This document shows, piece by piece, positions 44,191-56,539 of a DNA stretch of 64,000 bases; position 1 is the first letter of the stretch, and every line of letters starts with the position of its first letter. The stretch is from Cristatella mucedo (Eukaryota; Bryozoa; Phylactolaemata; Cristatellidae). Made by a program: the position numbers and the translations under genes. The stretch lies in the NCBI GenBank assembly GCA_009760855.2, contig WPIO01000037.1, positions 2,737,501 through 2,801,500 on the forward strand, read 5' to 3'. Under the pieces are notes generated by a model that ran no database searches, was not told the origin of the DNA, and saw only the letters and a list, made by a program, of their open reading frames with translations.

Positions 44191-44439
44191 GATTCACTAT
44201 GGGAAAGTCATAGGTGGTTTGAACGGGGCATTTAAACCCTTATGGCAGCTGGCTGGCAGTGACCTAGCCCATCCTTTAACATACGAACACACCATTACCA
44301 ACGATGAAGTTATGATTTATATCGATTAGTAAACGACCAGTGAGTGTGTTGAATACTTAACATAATTTTGCAACATCTAATTTTCCATTACTTATGGGTC
44401 TTTTATTCGTACAAATCATTCGGCTCCTGGCTACATGTA

Positions 44440-44884
44440 CACTTAGCATCTTTGAGCTGGTGCAACACTCTGCACCTAGGCTCGTCTATCGTGAGCAATG
44501 CACTTCACATTACACTACTTCTCGCTGACCTGTACTGGCTAACAGTCAAGGAACAGGTCAATGTCAATGTTTCATTGCTCAGTTTAAGGTCCCTCCTTAT
44601 TTTGGCTCCAGCAAAATTATCAAATCTACTCACCCACCAGGCCAAGCATCGTACCACTTGCTTTCCGGAAACTTCGTGTTTATCTATACCACATGTAAAT
44701 TCCAAATTCTTTGGAGACCGTGCATTTTGTTCGTATGCTCGGAAAGCAGGAACTCTTTTTCGACTTGGGTCACGACATCCCCTGACTTGACCACATTTAA
44801 AAGAAATTTAAAACGCACCCATTCATGTCAGCATTTAGTGGGTTCCAATGATTCGTACTTTACGTGCTTATGGGTGCAGACACT
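44440..44884 (+). mobile_element. LINE-A-like C-terminus, plus orientation, tail missing
   Basis: The frame 44368-44790 contains LYWLTVKEQVNVNVSLLSLR, SLLILAPAKLSNLLTHQAKH, RTTCFPETSCLSIPHVNSKF, FGDRAFCSYARKAG. It ends against a minus-strand tail at 44885, as at 42687 and 63476. Confidence 0.8.
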
Positions 44885-45335
44885 GTAATAACAATAATAA
44901 TAATGATGCACTTGATTAAGCGGCCTCGGAGAATGCAATCTCATTGTAGGCGCTTTAAATCTGCAGGAAAAAGAAACACAATTGAATGGCGAGTAATATT
45001 ATTCCTAATGCAAGATACTAACAGCTTGTTTAGGGATGACATTCACAGGGTCACCATGCAAATGTGGTTTGTGGCAGCATGCACAGTGTCAGCACCCATA
45101 AGCACATGAAGGACGAATCACAGGGATCCACTAAATGCAGTCCTAAATAGATGTGTTTTAAGTTCCTTTTTAGTGTTGTTAAGTCAGGGGATGTTTTGAA
45201 GCAACTCGGGAGGGAGTTTCAGGTTTCGGGAGCATACGAACTATATGCACAATCTTGAAAGGATTCGAGGATTGTACGAGGTATTGGTGTGTGTTTAACA
45301 GCTTTTGGATTATGGAAAGCGGGTGGTATATTTGT
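44885..45335 (-). mobile_element. LINE-A 3' end upstream of the intact gene
   Basis: AACAATAATAATAATGATGC opens the tail. The 3' region and the complement of FKRNLK...SYAPKAW coding sequence follow to about 45335. Unit 1 (17170) lacks this insert, so it arrived after that unit split off or was lost there. It is present again at 63476. Confidence 0.85.
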
Positions 45336-46567
45336 CTGGTTGCATTCCTCTAATCGCTTAAATCGGCAAAAAGTAAGGCTGTCAGACCATTTTCTCCCGG
45401 GGCTATCGAGATCCAAATAATATCTCCAGAAATTTCGAGGTTTTTAATATTTATGGAATTTATGGCTTTATAGATCCTTGTATGTGAGGAGAGTCCGTCC
45501 TACCTCACCACCATTTATATCATTGTATTGACGCATCCTTCATTAAGAGCTTGTTTTTTTGTTTGTGCTTAAGAAATTCTCCCCCATTGTAAATTTTGAG
45601 TTATAATTCACAATTTTACATTTATTTGCTAGTTAGCGAACATCTATTGGTTTTGGTTGGACGGCATTTTTCTCAGGAGGTACGTAGTACTTTCCGTAAG
45701 CTTTAGATCGATGCAAATATCACGGAGTAAACGTTTGTTTTGCTATAATCTTGGTTGAATTAAAACATTCCGTATCTTACCTTAGGTCTCCAGCTGGAGT
45801 ATCGTATGACTACTTTAGTAATTGAAAGTTTGCTGTTCAAAGCATTTGTTTGTATAAAATCATTCACAGCGTCTGTTTATGCTACTAAGATCAAATGGTA
45901 TTACCCTTTCATTGGTTGACTCTGAAATTGCCTCTTAGCTTGATCACAATGGTGTTTTGCCGGAATCTTAAGCACTTCTTCAGGTAGCCAATAATATTCA
46001 CAAACCTATCTCTTTATTATTAGAAAACTCCAAACCTCGATCAGTCACATCTTAATTTGGCTGGACGGGAACTCTACTTGAAATTTTACTTTCAACGAGT
46101 CCAGAAATGTGGTTTGTGATTTCCCATAAACATGCATTTGGCCATGTAATTTTACAAGTCACTTTTTTGAGTAACCATCTCTGTATAACACGTCCGTTAG
46201 AAGGAACCGTGTTTCTCATAACATTAATCTTGACATAGGCCTTCGAGCGGATGGGAGTGATTTGTTAGTGAGCCTTAATACACCCGTAGCTTCTGTGCCT
46301 GAGACCGTTCTCAACTCAGTTTCTGGTGTCATCTCAATGCAAAGACGTTTTCATTTTTGCAGAAGATCCTGCGGATAATACAAATCCAAGAGGTATTTTA
46401 GTGACAGTGGGTGCCTGTTATCTTTAGATATATGGGAAATCATGAAAAAGCATCTTGCAATGACACACTGAAGCTCATAATGAAATGAGGAACTCGTGAA
46501 TCACCCATCATAATTTTAAAAGCATCTGATTGGTCAGTATAGCTAACACTTTTGCTCTAGCCGCCGA
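45336..46567 (+). other. 5' flank of the intact gene
   Basis: Collinear with 17170-18250. It contains no frame of note. The last 60 bases before the TATA box (ATCTGATTGGTCAGTATAGC) include an ATTGG/CCAAT-type motif on the plus strand at about 46528, and unit 1 has ATCTGATTGGACAGTAAAGC. Confidence 0.5.
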
Positions 46568-46573
46568 TATATA
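46568..46573 (+). promoter_or_regulatory. TATA box of the intact gene
   Basis: TATATA in GCCGCCGATATATAGCCC lies 46 bases before the ATG, which fits a short 5' leader. A DCE/Inr-type start cannot be fixed from the sequence alone. Confidence 0.55.
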
Positions 46574-46613
46574 GCCCTTTGAAAATCTACGTACAGCAGG
46601 AGACGCCACTAAA

Positions 46614-47102
46614 ATGTTCGTTCCCATATATTTCCTTGTGGCAGTGACTTTTGTCAGAGGCGAAAACATCGATTCATGTGGTAAGACTAAACTTGTATGT
46701 TTCTTACTTGGTCAGAACCTCGTTAAAGTATCAAAACTAAAGGGTAGCAGATTAATTTGAACATGCTTACTCTCTAAGGTGCACATTGTTTTGTTGTTTT
46801 ACCCCATGCTTCTATATCACTTTAAGCTCTAATTGTAGTCAGTATTTTACCTGAATGTCTAGTCTGTAAAATGAATGCAACGTGGATCTTTTTTGCACTA
46901 AGTGATGGCGGCTGGAATTAAGTATTTTTAAATGGCTCAAACTAGGCTGCAAAATCTCTGATTTCATAAAAGACAACCCATTAGCTCCAAGACTCGATCA
47001 CCCAGACCTTTGAAGCCAGCATATATATTTATGTATATATATATATATATATGTATATGCATATGCATATATATATATATACATAAATGCATAAACACAT
47101 AA

Positions 47103-47135
<33 letters not shown>

Positions 47136-50100
47136 GCATTATCTGTTTACATAAGGTAAAAGCAAGGAGTAGCATACTCAGGGTGCCTTATTTACATCGA
47201 AGTGAGCTTGGCCGACGTAGCTGCCTTGCACAGTTTACCACGGCAACTTATAAATATAAGCTGCTGATCACATCCGCCCGATCGATGTGCTGCTAGAAGT
47301 GAAACTAATAATTTTTCAGGACAACCGTTAGGCAGCTGAATTTAACAGTTTACTGAATAAGGCATTCTATTGAGAGCACATTACTGAGAGTTCTCAGTTC
47401 TCGGTGGATGATTAGGCTCTAGGGGCAATATTCATAATTGCTGACCAAGGCGTAAGCAGTGTGCATGATTTCAAGAAAGACAGTAGCTTTGGCTTCCATT
47501 ACACTTACTGTGCCGTTTTGCTGACAAGGTCCAACGGTGGCCGGCAATCTTGATTTCGTGAGTACACAGCATAGCTAGAAATAAGATTACCGATATAAGT
47601 ATCTGTTACTAAACAATATGTCTCCCGTCATGGTGGTTTAGTTTGGGCCGTGATAGCCCAGGAGGTAAGGAGCTCGCTCTTCACGACAGAGTTGTGGGTT
47701 AGAATTCTGCATTGAGCGATCCTTTATTGCAAAAGTAAAGCTGTTTTGATCGCCGGCATGGCTCTTCTGCTGGTATACAAAAGATGCTGCTAATTTTGCC
47801 AATTTTCTTTTAATTAGAGTCTACGTGTATTTCTTGAGTACGAGAATCTAAAACTCCAACTGCGATGATGCAGCAGACTTAAATGTATTGTTTCACTACG
47901 TGTATATACTTATTATTAGAAGACGTTACGTTATATATTGCTGATAAAGCAGATAAATGCATAAGACTGAAAATTTTGTGTGAGCTGTAATCATTACACT
48001 GTAAGAGAAAACTGAGTCACTGAAAACCCTAAGGAACTCCAATAATCTAATAGGCATGACTTCAGTACCTTCAGCTGCAAAGAAAAGAAAACAATTAAAG
48101 GGCTATTAGCAAATTCAATCGTCAAAGACTGCTCTGCTGCGATGAAATTTGTCATGGGTTGCTCCTGTTAATTGATCGCTCAACCTATGCAAACGACAGT
48201 CTCAAAATTTGGCTGATGTCTTTGAATCGACTCTCGTCAGTGGATTCTAAAGCACCTGGATTACGATTCAATTTTCCCTGGGTATTTAAAGGGATTTATA
48301 AATAATACTAATCATATTATTGTTATTACATAAGAAACAGCCGACAGAGAATCTTCAGTCGACACTAATAGCTTTAACCGAGATGTTATCTTTATTTTTC
48401 TATCACATCAAGCTCAGACGCATTGCGAACGCAACACAAATGCGTATATAGCTGAGCAATAGGTTATTCATCCTTGTTTTGTAATGTAACGTATCTCAGT
48501 CTATGCCTCTCGAAGACTTAATCGATGTTACGCAGGAAAGTTTTGCATAGCTCACTCACAGCCCAAGCGGCTTTCGGTCAGCATTTAGCAGCCAACAGAC
48601 TTCACCTCAAGCAACAAAGAGAAAGTGGGAAGCATAGCACAGTCAGAATAGCCGTTAAGGTAGTGAGTAGCATAGAAGTAGCTTCTCGGAGCTGCTGGAA
48701 AGCATGAGCCATAGTCAGCAGCACGAGAGTAGTTGTCGTTGAGTAATAATTGTGGAAGCGACCTCCACAGTCAAGGACCTACAGAGCTAAAGTTTTTGTC
48801 ACCAACGATCTACAAGTGAAGAAACGAAACAGCTAATGTATTGTTCATGCAGGACCTGAGGGCACAAGGAGGCTGAAACTGGAGCTGCAGTTTAGCATTC
48901 ACGGATTCTTGCTAATCAATTGAGGGGGAACAGCATAGAGAGCACTTGTGTGGTAGGGAACACTTTCGACTGTGAAGAGGTTCATGGAAAACAGGGAACT
49001 GCTCGATTCGTGAATCTGTCTACCCTTCTCAAAAAACAGGAGCTCTCTGTGTTGATGTACTTGTGTGAAGAATGTCCAATTAAATGCTCTCGCGTATAAA
49101 AGTTCTATTTTTTTTCAGCTGCCGCTACGTGTGACTGCGTTCCGCCGAAGTTCCAGACAGTCAGTGGCTTGCGCATCCAAGCTTGCCAAGAAGCTGGCGA
49201 TCAGAGCTGCACAATACACAAAGTCAACGCTCTCAACGCCGGCCATTGTTGGAAGCTGTGCGAAACCCTGAATGATGCCTGCAGACTTTTCACCTACAAC
49301 GCTGCTTTGCAGCACTGCATCATTTACGACCAGGACTTCTACTCCTCGTGGACAACAGCCAGATCCGGAGACTCTAACTGGACGAGCTACTACAAGATTA
49401 ACCCAAGTACGTGCTTGCACAAGTGCTCCTTGAGCTCAAGTGGAAATCTAATCCTTTTGGCATCGTATTCTACTTTACTCATTTATGATTGGGGATGAGT
49501 TTAACATCTCTATACTAATCAGTAAAGAGCTTACCCTGAAAAGCTTAGGTCAAAGATTAGAATGATGCAGTGTAACGGGGCTTCAGCTAGAACCGGTCGG
49601 ATCACTGAAAGCCAATAAGAAACCCAAACGTTGATCGATGACTGAATTCTAAGCTGCATTCCTTCTTTTAATTCGGCGTGTAGCCATTGGTGACGTCCGA
49701 GAGCCGTAGCTTTGGCACAATCACACACATGTGTGAGTAACGAAGTTATTTAAATGAGAACTTGGAGACCAAAACACCTCGATGACGCTGAAAGAGCGAT
49801 AACTTTTGTCTTCCCAGGACCATTGATATACTCAGGGAAAGTAAGCATGTAAATTACGTCGTGCGTGATGTCACATACAATCTCGGCACCAATGATTGCC
49901 TAAAGGAACGATTCAAACAGGCTGAAAAAGGGTTGTGACGTTAAAATGAATTATTAGAATAACTATCAATTAAAGCTGAATTCTCGACTTCACTGCGTCA
50001 CAAAAATACAGCCACCATAATCTAGGAAAATTGTTCTCTGATATGAAAACTTTGCATAGCACACCTATTGGAACCTGTATCTTAAAAGATTCGAGTTAAA

Positions 50101-52080
50101 ACATTTCTTCCAACGGACAGCCTATTTCATAACAATACTGGTTAAGCAAAAACAACATGGCTCCAACGGAATGATTGGCTAAACGGAGTCAAACACTGTT
50201 GTTACGAGTCTATTCTAAGTAAACAAGATATGTTAGAATTACACAATTGTGGAAACAACAAACACATGAATGGTAAAAACCCACTAGTCAACCTGCTTTG
50301 TATTCCCACTTTCTCACCAGAGCCGACTACTGCATGTCTGCTGGATTTTACGGCTTCTATTGTGAAAACAGCTTGAGCATATTGCCTCAGCGACTTGCAC
50401 TAAATAATAATAGTCTATCATCCGACGTCTTCCAACTTCTAACCAAGTCGACTGTTCTTGAACCGAGAATTTATGTTACCGAGTAAGTGCTGTCTATCTC
50501 TAATTCGCTTTACGTCACACCATCCAAGTACAGAATTCTTTTAGACGGACGGAAGCTGCTATACAAAATAAGCAAAGAAATTGGTGTCGACGCAATAGAT
50601 GCCTTTCTAAATGGTCCAAACACTCAATATGCAACCGCATCCATGATGGCACAAGATAACGCCTGCAATTGCTACGTCAAGAATGCCATTGTCGACAATT
50701 GGTCAAAGTTCCCTATTACACAGGTACGCCTCAAGCGTGCGGCGAACTTCAAATGCCAAAGAGCCAACTGGTGCCGCACACTAAAATTTGAGTTAATTTA
50801 CAGTCATAATAATCAAACTATCTCCCCTGATTTGGTTTCCTAACTTTCTCATCGAGGCTGTAGCGTGAGTTTAGAGACAATAAAATATATTAGAGGTATG
50901 AGCTACTCGTGTTTAACGATTTGCGGACCGCTAGAATTCTGAACTATATCAGTTTGATACTAGACTATTTCTTAACGGCAGCTATACGCTCGAGATGCTT
51001 TATCGTGTGAGTCACTGAAGCTCACGCACGCTGACTTGCTTTTAGGTTTCCGTAAATTTGGTCAAGGCGGGGTCAACTCCAAAGCATGTAATCTTCTCCA
51101 GCAACGGTGAGACCGCGTCCACATTCTTTCAGCAGAAGAACATTATTGGAAGCAGCTATACAGACCTCAACGCCACGTCACCTCTGTGGTTCATGAACTT
51201 GTAAGAATCTGTAAACAGCAAATAGATATGGCAACCGTGGCATTCATGAGTCTTCCTGTGTAACTCTATTTTATCATCTAAAAATGATATCTTAGATACG
51301 ATAAACTGTCAGTTATTACTTATTTTGCAGATAGGTGTGTTACGCCAGGACAGAGAATTGTTTTATTTTATCGTATTATATTAGCCTATTATTTATTCGT
51401 ATAATTATCACTATTTTTCACGTCATCGATGTACCATTTATATGGAATGCTCGTGGGTAAACTACTAAATCTAACATGACTTGAGCTGGATCGGAATGCT
51501 GACTCTGAATGTTTGATTGGCGTTTTTTTGCAACTTTGGCTTTCCCATTTGTGTACGGCGAGTTAGCTCAGCCTAAACTTGCAGATTATTTATAGATTTC
51601 TTTCAGCCTCGATCTGGTGACTGTATACTTTATATTTACGTACAGCGACGATCCTCGAATTTAATATTGGCTACGTCTTCTCGTTTTAAGCAATCCTGCG
51701 GAATTTCGGCGTACGCGCACCTTTCTAATCGTCAAGAATCCATATGCTGGATGCCCCACGGACGTCGGTTGGATTTCAGTCTTTAGTCGAGGTGATCCTC
51801 CTTGCTCATACGACGGAAGATCTGTTCCAACGCTAGTCTACGCCCCCGGAACGACAGCTGATAATTTCCAAAATAATGGTAAGTTAGTCGGTCAAGGTAA
51901 GGTCCCCCAATCCTTCCATGCTAGTGCGGTTCGTGCAAGACGAATATGGGGTAATCCAACCAGGATCTCGGCTGCTTGACTTACCAAGATATTTCTGGCT
52001 TTATTTGTTTTGTCACATGCCTTCCAATTCTGTTTTTAGGTGTCCGCGCCGACGCTCTTCTCATCTATGCCTCTCTGTAA
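46614..52080 (+). CDS. Intact 7-exon gene: secreted PAN/apple-like protein with an unknown C-terminal domain
   Basis: The exon model is 46614-46680, 49119-49406, 50323-50482, 50534-50723, 51046-51200, 51691-51878, 52040-52080; 1089 bases, 362 residues, stop TAA. Every intron is GT-AG and the phases agree (1, 1, 2, 0, 2, 1). Residues 1-16 (MFVPIYFLVAVTFVRG) are a signal peptide. Exon 2 (residues 23-118) is one phase 1-1 module with Cys at 27, 29, 45, 53, 66, 70, 77 and 89 and the block HCWKLCETLNDACRLFTYN, typical of PAN/apple domains (protein or sugar binding). Residues 119-362 carry DYCMSAGFYGFYC, KLLYKISKEIGVDAIDAF, FLIVKNPYAGCPTDVGW and a final ADALLIYASL. This resembles, from memory, the end of uncharacterised secreted proteins of molluscs and cnidarians. 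Several N-x-S/T sequons support secretion. Intron 3 is only 51 bases, and its retention would give an immediate stop. Function is unknown; a lectin-like or defence role is inference. Confidence 0.85.
47020..47135. repeat. TA microsatellite in intron 1
   Basis: Runs of TATATA with ATGCATATGCAT interruptions, equivalent to 18705-18816. Confidence 0.92.
47136..47645. other. Unit-3-specific intron 1 stretch
   Basis: About 510 bases have no counterpart in unit 1, where the TA tract is followed directly by the SINE. No tail, terminal repeat or frame of note. It is either an insertion here or a deletion in unit 1. Confidence 0.5.
47646..47800 (+). mobile_element. tRNA-derived SINE in intron 1
   Basis: GGGCCGTGATAGCCCAGGAG (A-box region) and GAGTTGTGGGTTAGAATTCT (B-box region), then the family body GATCCTTTATTGC and GGCTCTTCTGCTGGTATAC. 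Same site as 18821-18972. Confidence 0.75.
48475..48830 (-). mobile_element. LINE-B 3' end in intron 1
   Basis: Tail complement GTAATGTAACGTATCTCAGT, then GGAAAGTTTTGCATAGCTCA and AGCCCAAGCGGC. The 60-codon plus frame 48525-48707 is antisense. Shared with 19630-20000. Confidence 0.7.
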
Positions 52081-52397
52081 AGACAAATGCTAAAATATTG
52101 TCAAGGCAGACCCCTCACCTATCGTCGAAAAATCACAGGACCACTTGGACAACAAAGTCGCATTTCACATGAAAAAAATTATACTGTCATTCTAATTGTT
52201 TAGAGTTGTTTCGGTTTGCATGCTTCCATCGTTTAGTGTTTTCTAAGCACTCTGAGAAATATGCTAGATGCTGGTTTCTTATCGAGCTCGACGAGATTAC
52301 GTTGAACCTCAAAATAAGGTGTCTTGGCTGTGTGGTACGTTGAGCAGTGAAGGTTTCGATAAATTACCACAAATTACGGTAATATAATACAAGTGGA

Positions 52398-52403
52398 ATA
52401 AAA
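52398..52403 (+). terminator. Candidate polyadenylation signal of the intact gene
   Basis: AATAAA in AAGTGGAATAAAATCGC, about 320 bases after the stop codon. It is the first exact AATAAA downstream of the stop that I noticed. The same site exists in unit 2 at about 33736. Confidence 0.4.
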
Positions 52404-55400
52404 TCGCTTGGAAATGGTCGGTTTAAAGTTCAAATTTTAAGTGAACCTTATTAACAGCAGCAGCGTTATCTGTCCCACTAAGTTGTGCATTGTGCTCACA
52501 CGTTCGAATGCAAATGGGCTGCACAGACGCATACCTGTACGGCAATCCATCGCAGTTCATTTGAGGCCTCTTCAAATCTACCAAAAACTACTTGTTCTAT
52601 GCTAAAAGTACCTTGAAGTATAATACTACGTTTTCTAAGGTACCGTCAAAATAATGTAGCTGTTCCCTAGCAGTGTTTTTACGAACTCCACTGAAATAGA
52701 TATGTGCTGAACCGAGCAATGCTGCGACTCACTGCATTCCACTTCATCTCGATGCAAAGTGAAAGAAATGCGTTGCGAAATGCTCATTTATTGATTTCAA
52801 AAGTCAGCACACTTTGTGGCAAGTCTGTTTAAAGAACTTCGCTTGCATTGCAACAGGCACTCTCATGCAATCGCAGCTTAACTTCTTGCAATGGCTCGGT
52901 GAAGCACCCCAAAACCTTAAAAGCGCTTAGAAATAGATTATTCCGAGCTTTAGTTTTTTCTATTCCGACAATTCTCGTTTAAATTGGACCTTTAATTCAG
53001 CGTAAGCCCTTGCCCATTTACTTACTTTAGCAATGCACGGCACTCTCTCAAAAGACTTCGGACAAGACGACAATCCACTCTAATCAACTGCAGATTGTTA
53101 TGAAATCGTCAAAGCGGAGCTCCGATTTACATTTCTCGTAAAACGAGACTCAGTTCACAAGTGCACAAAGTGCACAGAATTTGGAACTGTTTTCGCACGG
53201 TTTCGTGCAAGTTCAATATGAGTTGTTCATTAGAGCCGAGTTTAGATTTTTAATCCAGGTTGATACGTCAGACACCAAAATGAACGCTCCCCTTAGGCAG
53301 TACTATTCTTTCTTATGAAACCATAAGTTCTGCCTTACCGAACCATTCTTATCACACTTTACCAAGCATCGGGTGCTTGGAGTTCAAAATGCGAAGAAGC
53401 TTTTACCACAGCTACATTTGGCTACATCGTTTGTATTACCCTGTGGTTCCCAGAGGGCTATTAAGATGCTTCCACTTCATGACCCCGGACTTCTGGCTAT
53501 GACACCTGCAGTTGGCTATCCCTTATTGCCCACTGTAAGCTGCGATGATGACAAACCCTGATTCATTCTTGCTACCACAATTAGTATATACAGTAATGCT
53601 TCCCGTTGGCGCTCAGCATTACCTCTAAAAACTGTTTGTTACCATGGTTTATGATTTAGTTACTCCAAACCCTTGCACAAGCAACTCAGCTAGCTTTTAA
53701 CTCCGGTCAAACAATCTCTCATCACAACTGTGCACGAATGCCAATGAACGCTGCTCGCTTAAAAGAGAACTACTTTAAGACTCATTTGGAATGATCGATG
53801 CATCCAAATAAGCTTATTTTCGGAAACACCTACTTTAAAATCACTTAGTTTCGGCGTAAAAATGCTGCAGAATTCAATTAGTTTTACGGTGCAAGTCCCC
53901 TTTTAAATCGCAAATACTGGTCGAGCGAACAGCGATTTCAGCTTTTAAACAGTCAGTTCCGGCAACGGTAAAAGCCTCAATCCAGATAATGTCGAAAGTA
54001 ATATCTTGGATATATTTCTCACTTATATCGCCACAAGCAAATAGACTAGACCAGAGATACTTCAAAATGCTCTCTGCAATGATCCAAAACTTTCTGAAAG
54101 CAGATGATACGAAAGTGCTGTATGGGCTCCTGAAATCGATTCGCTCACAGCAGACACACCCACTGACAACGGAGCTACTCTTGCTGTAGCTTGACCGATG
54201 CAAACAGAATCAGAGCACTTCTATTGATTAGCAGGTGCAGCACCAATACGCACAGGTGTCTCGGTGGCAGCTAAGCACAGCAGCAAGTTCAAACGCCCAT
54301 GAATTTATATCATACTTTGTTCTCCGTAATGCAGAGACATGTTCATGTCTACTCAACATTAGCTGCCTTAGCATTCAACTGACATACATACAGTTGATTT
54401 AATGATGAAATATCCAAATGGTAATTACGGTAGTTAATAAACCTACACTAATTTCGATCTTCGTTCTCTCAGCCTGTGAATTAGTGTGTGCAAGTTTCCG
54501 AATAAATTCCCGGTCGCAGTTTGTCGCAAAAAAGTCCCTGGTTCTTCCATCTCATGAATGATCCCGTTATCGTCGAGCTTGAAGGTTGACAGTAGGACTA
54601 TCACTGATGCCAATCGCATATGCTATCATCAGATGAGTGGCAGTGCTGCTTTATAGTTTTTTTAAACTCCAAGAGCGTCCGAACCTTGGCTTTTTGACCG
54701 TTACTGATGAATGGTGCATTTAATGTCGAAGTCACCGTATTGATATTGCTTCAGTGTCATGACACGTGGCTGGAGACTCAACCGTGTCATTCCAATGGTC
54801 AAATCCACTGATCCACTGATGAGGTGCGAATCATTGATAAGATGATTCAAAGCTATGCCAAACTTCTCAGCAGAATGAGTGGTAAATTAGGCTTTTAAAG
54901 CTCTTACGTTGACTATTTCCATCGAATTTAGGAGCATTCAGTGAGGAACGGGGTAAAAGGCTCCATCACGACATATGTGAAATGGAGTGTAGATACTAAG
55001 GCCGCTGGAATGTTTACATTATAGCCGATCTTTTTTGGAGCCTGAAGCGACACAATCCAGCTGCTAAGCACAGCAGAGAGTCAAGAAAGAGTTTTTTTTT
55101 TTACAAACATTTGACTTAGTAGATGAAGACTCGTGATTTTTGTGCTGTGCCTACAAGTACTTGGCCTCACTTCAAGGCCCAATCCGTATTTGTCGTACGG
55201 TGGGACATTGTAGCACTGATGCCCTGGCAGTGCTTAAAGATCAAGGATAATATTAAAAGCAATCCACAGTGCGTTTGAGGCATTAGCTAATAACAATAAA
55301 AAATTCGTACACCACCCACTATAAACTAGATATCTTTCAAAGGACTTTAATTGGCTGCAAAGGAAACTCGTCACCTGTCACGGTAGACACCAATGCGAGA

Positions 55401-56200
55401 TTACTCTCACTGCTCTCCAAACTGATGAGGCTCGGAATCAATCGGTGTCAAATAAATGTCGTCAGCTGTGGGTACCCTTACTTTGTCGCTCGGATCACTT
55501 ATTTAGATCACTTTCTAACCTATCTGGCATTTTTCGCACTACTTAAGTTTCCCACTGCTGTCGATTAATGGAAGCTTTAAACAACCTTAAAGCCCTTGTG
55601 CACTGTGCTCATTCAGCCTCAAGTCAAAACCAGGTATTCACTCTTGAATGCCGTAACTTTATATACCAACAGACTTTGGTAGATGCTGCGTATTATTCTC
55701 AAGCTAGAGTGCCGCTTTAGGAAGGCTGGGCCTCATACAGATGTACTCGATTGCCAAGGTTAGATGCAAGTCTAAGGATGGAAGCTTAAAAAAACTAGGG
55801 CTTCTTTATTCACTCGAAACCTAAATCCTGCCATTGGGAACCCAAACAATTTTACCAAAAGTGAACAATTTTCTTCGTCTGTAAAGAGATTACTCACTCC
55901 CAAAATATTAAAGGCTTGGCTAAAATTCTTTTCAGCATTCATCATTGAAATTAGCGTGCACGTTGATGAATCTACAAAGTGAACCTCCGAATTAGGCAAA
56001 CGCCGAGTCTCGAACTACTAAAATACTTTAGAAATGTTTCGAGGTGTCTTCATGCTGTGTTGTTACTTTATTGCAACAGTCTATTATAAAAAGCTCGTAA
56101 TATGTAGACTCTGTAGGAATGCTTCTGTGGACTTCACTGGCAGGAAAATCATAAACGAAAATAACAGTGGTCTTCACTAGCAGAAAAAAACTAGAACAGA
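52404..56200 (+). repeat. Tandem unit 3, 3' flank
   Basis: Collinear with 33.74-36.52 kb (unit 2) and 20.26-24.95 kb (unit 1), and the most complete of the three. It lacks the 690-bp and 600-bp stretches special to unit 1. Frames 53373-53561, 55772-55999 and 56028-56243 are unsupported. AAATGCTC at 52778-52785 also occurs at 49082-49089 and marks the two ends of the deletion seen in unit 1. Confidence 0.85.
53874..54203. pseudogene. Conserved segment of the unit, copy 3
   Basis: Same segment as 21342-21671 and 35197-35526, with the 109-codon minus frame open and the plus-strand words AMIQNFLKADDTKVLYGLLK, SIRSQQTHPLTTELLLL. Product and coding strand unknown. Confidence 0.35.
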
Positions 56201-56530
56201 AATAACAGAGATTAGTATTCCTATCTGGAGAACGGTGGTACACCTAAGTCCTTCAAATCAGCTTCTCCTTAGATGAGTACTTCAAAGGCAGAGATTAGAT
56301 TCATAGATCTTTGCACACTATCGCCCAGTTTTCCGTCTTCCGTTTTGCAAACGTATCGCTAATGGATTCCATCTGTGCAGCCTCAGTGCACATTAAAAAA
56401 AAAATAACTGACTGACTGGTTGCAATCGGGTTTCAAGCGACTTCACTGCATAAAATCTGCTCTCCTCGGTGCAGAACATGACATCCTGCGCCACCAAGGT
56501 GAGTGAAATGTCACTTTCCGAGCACTGCTG
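56201..56530 (-). mobile_element. LINE-A internal fragment
   Basis: Complement of the reverse-transcriptase thumb, collinear with 24951-25268. It ends at the tail of the next LINE-A. Confidence 0.7.
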
Positions 56531-56539
56531 AATCAGATG

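Noticed and set aside
49065-49271. 68-codon plus frame and the 101-codon minus frame 49115-49420
   Set aside because: Both are out-of-frame shadows of exon 2 (49119-49406).
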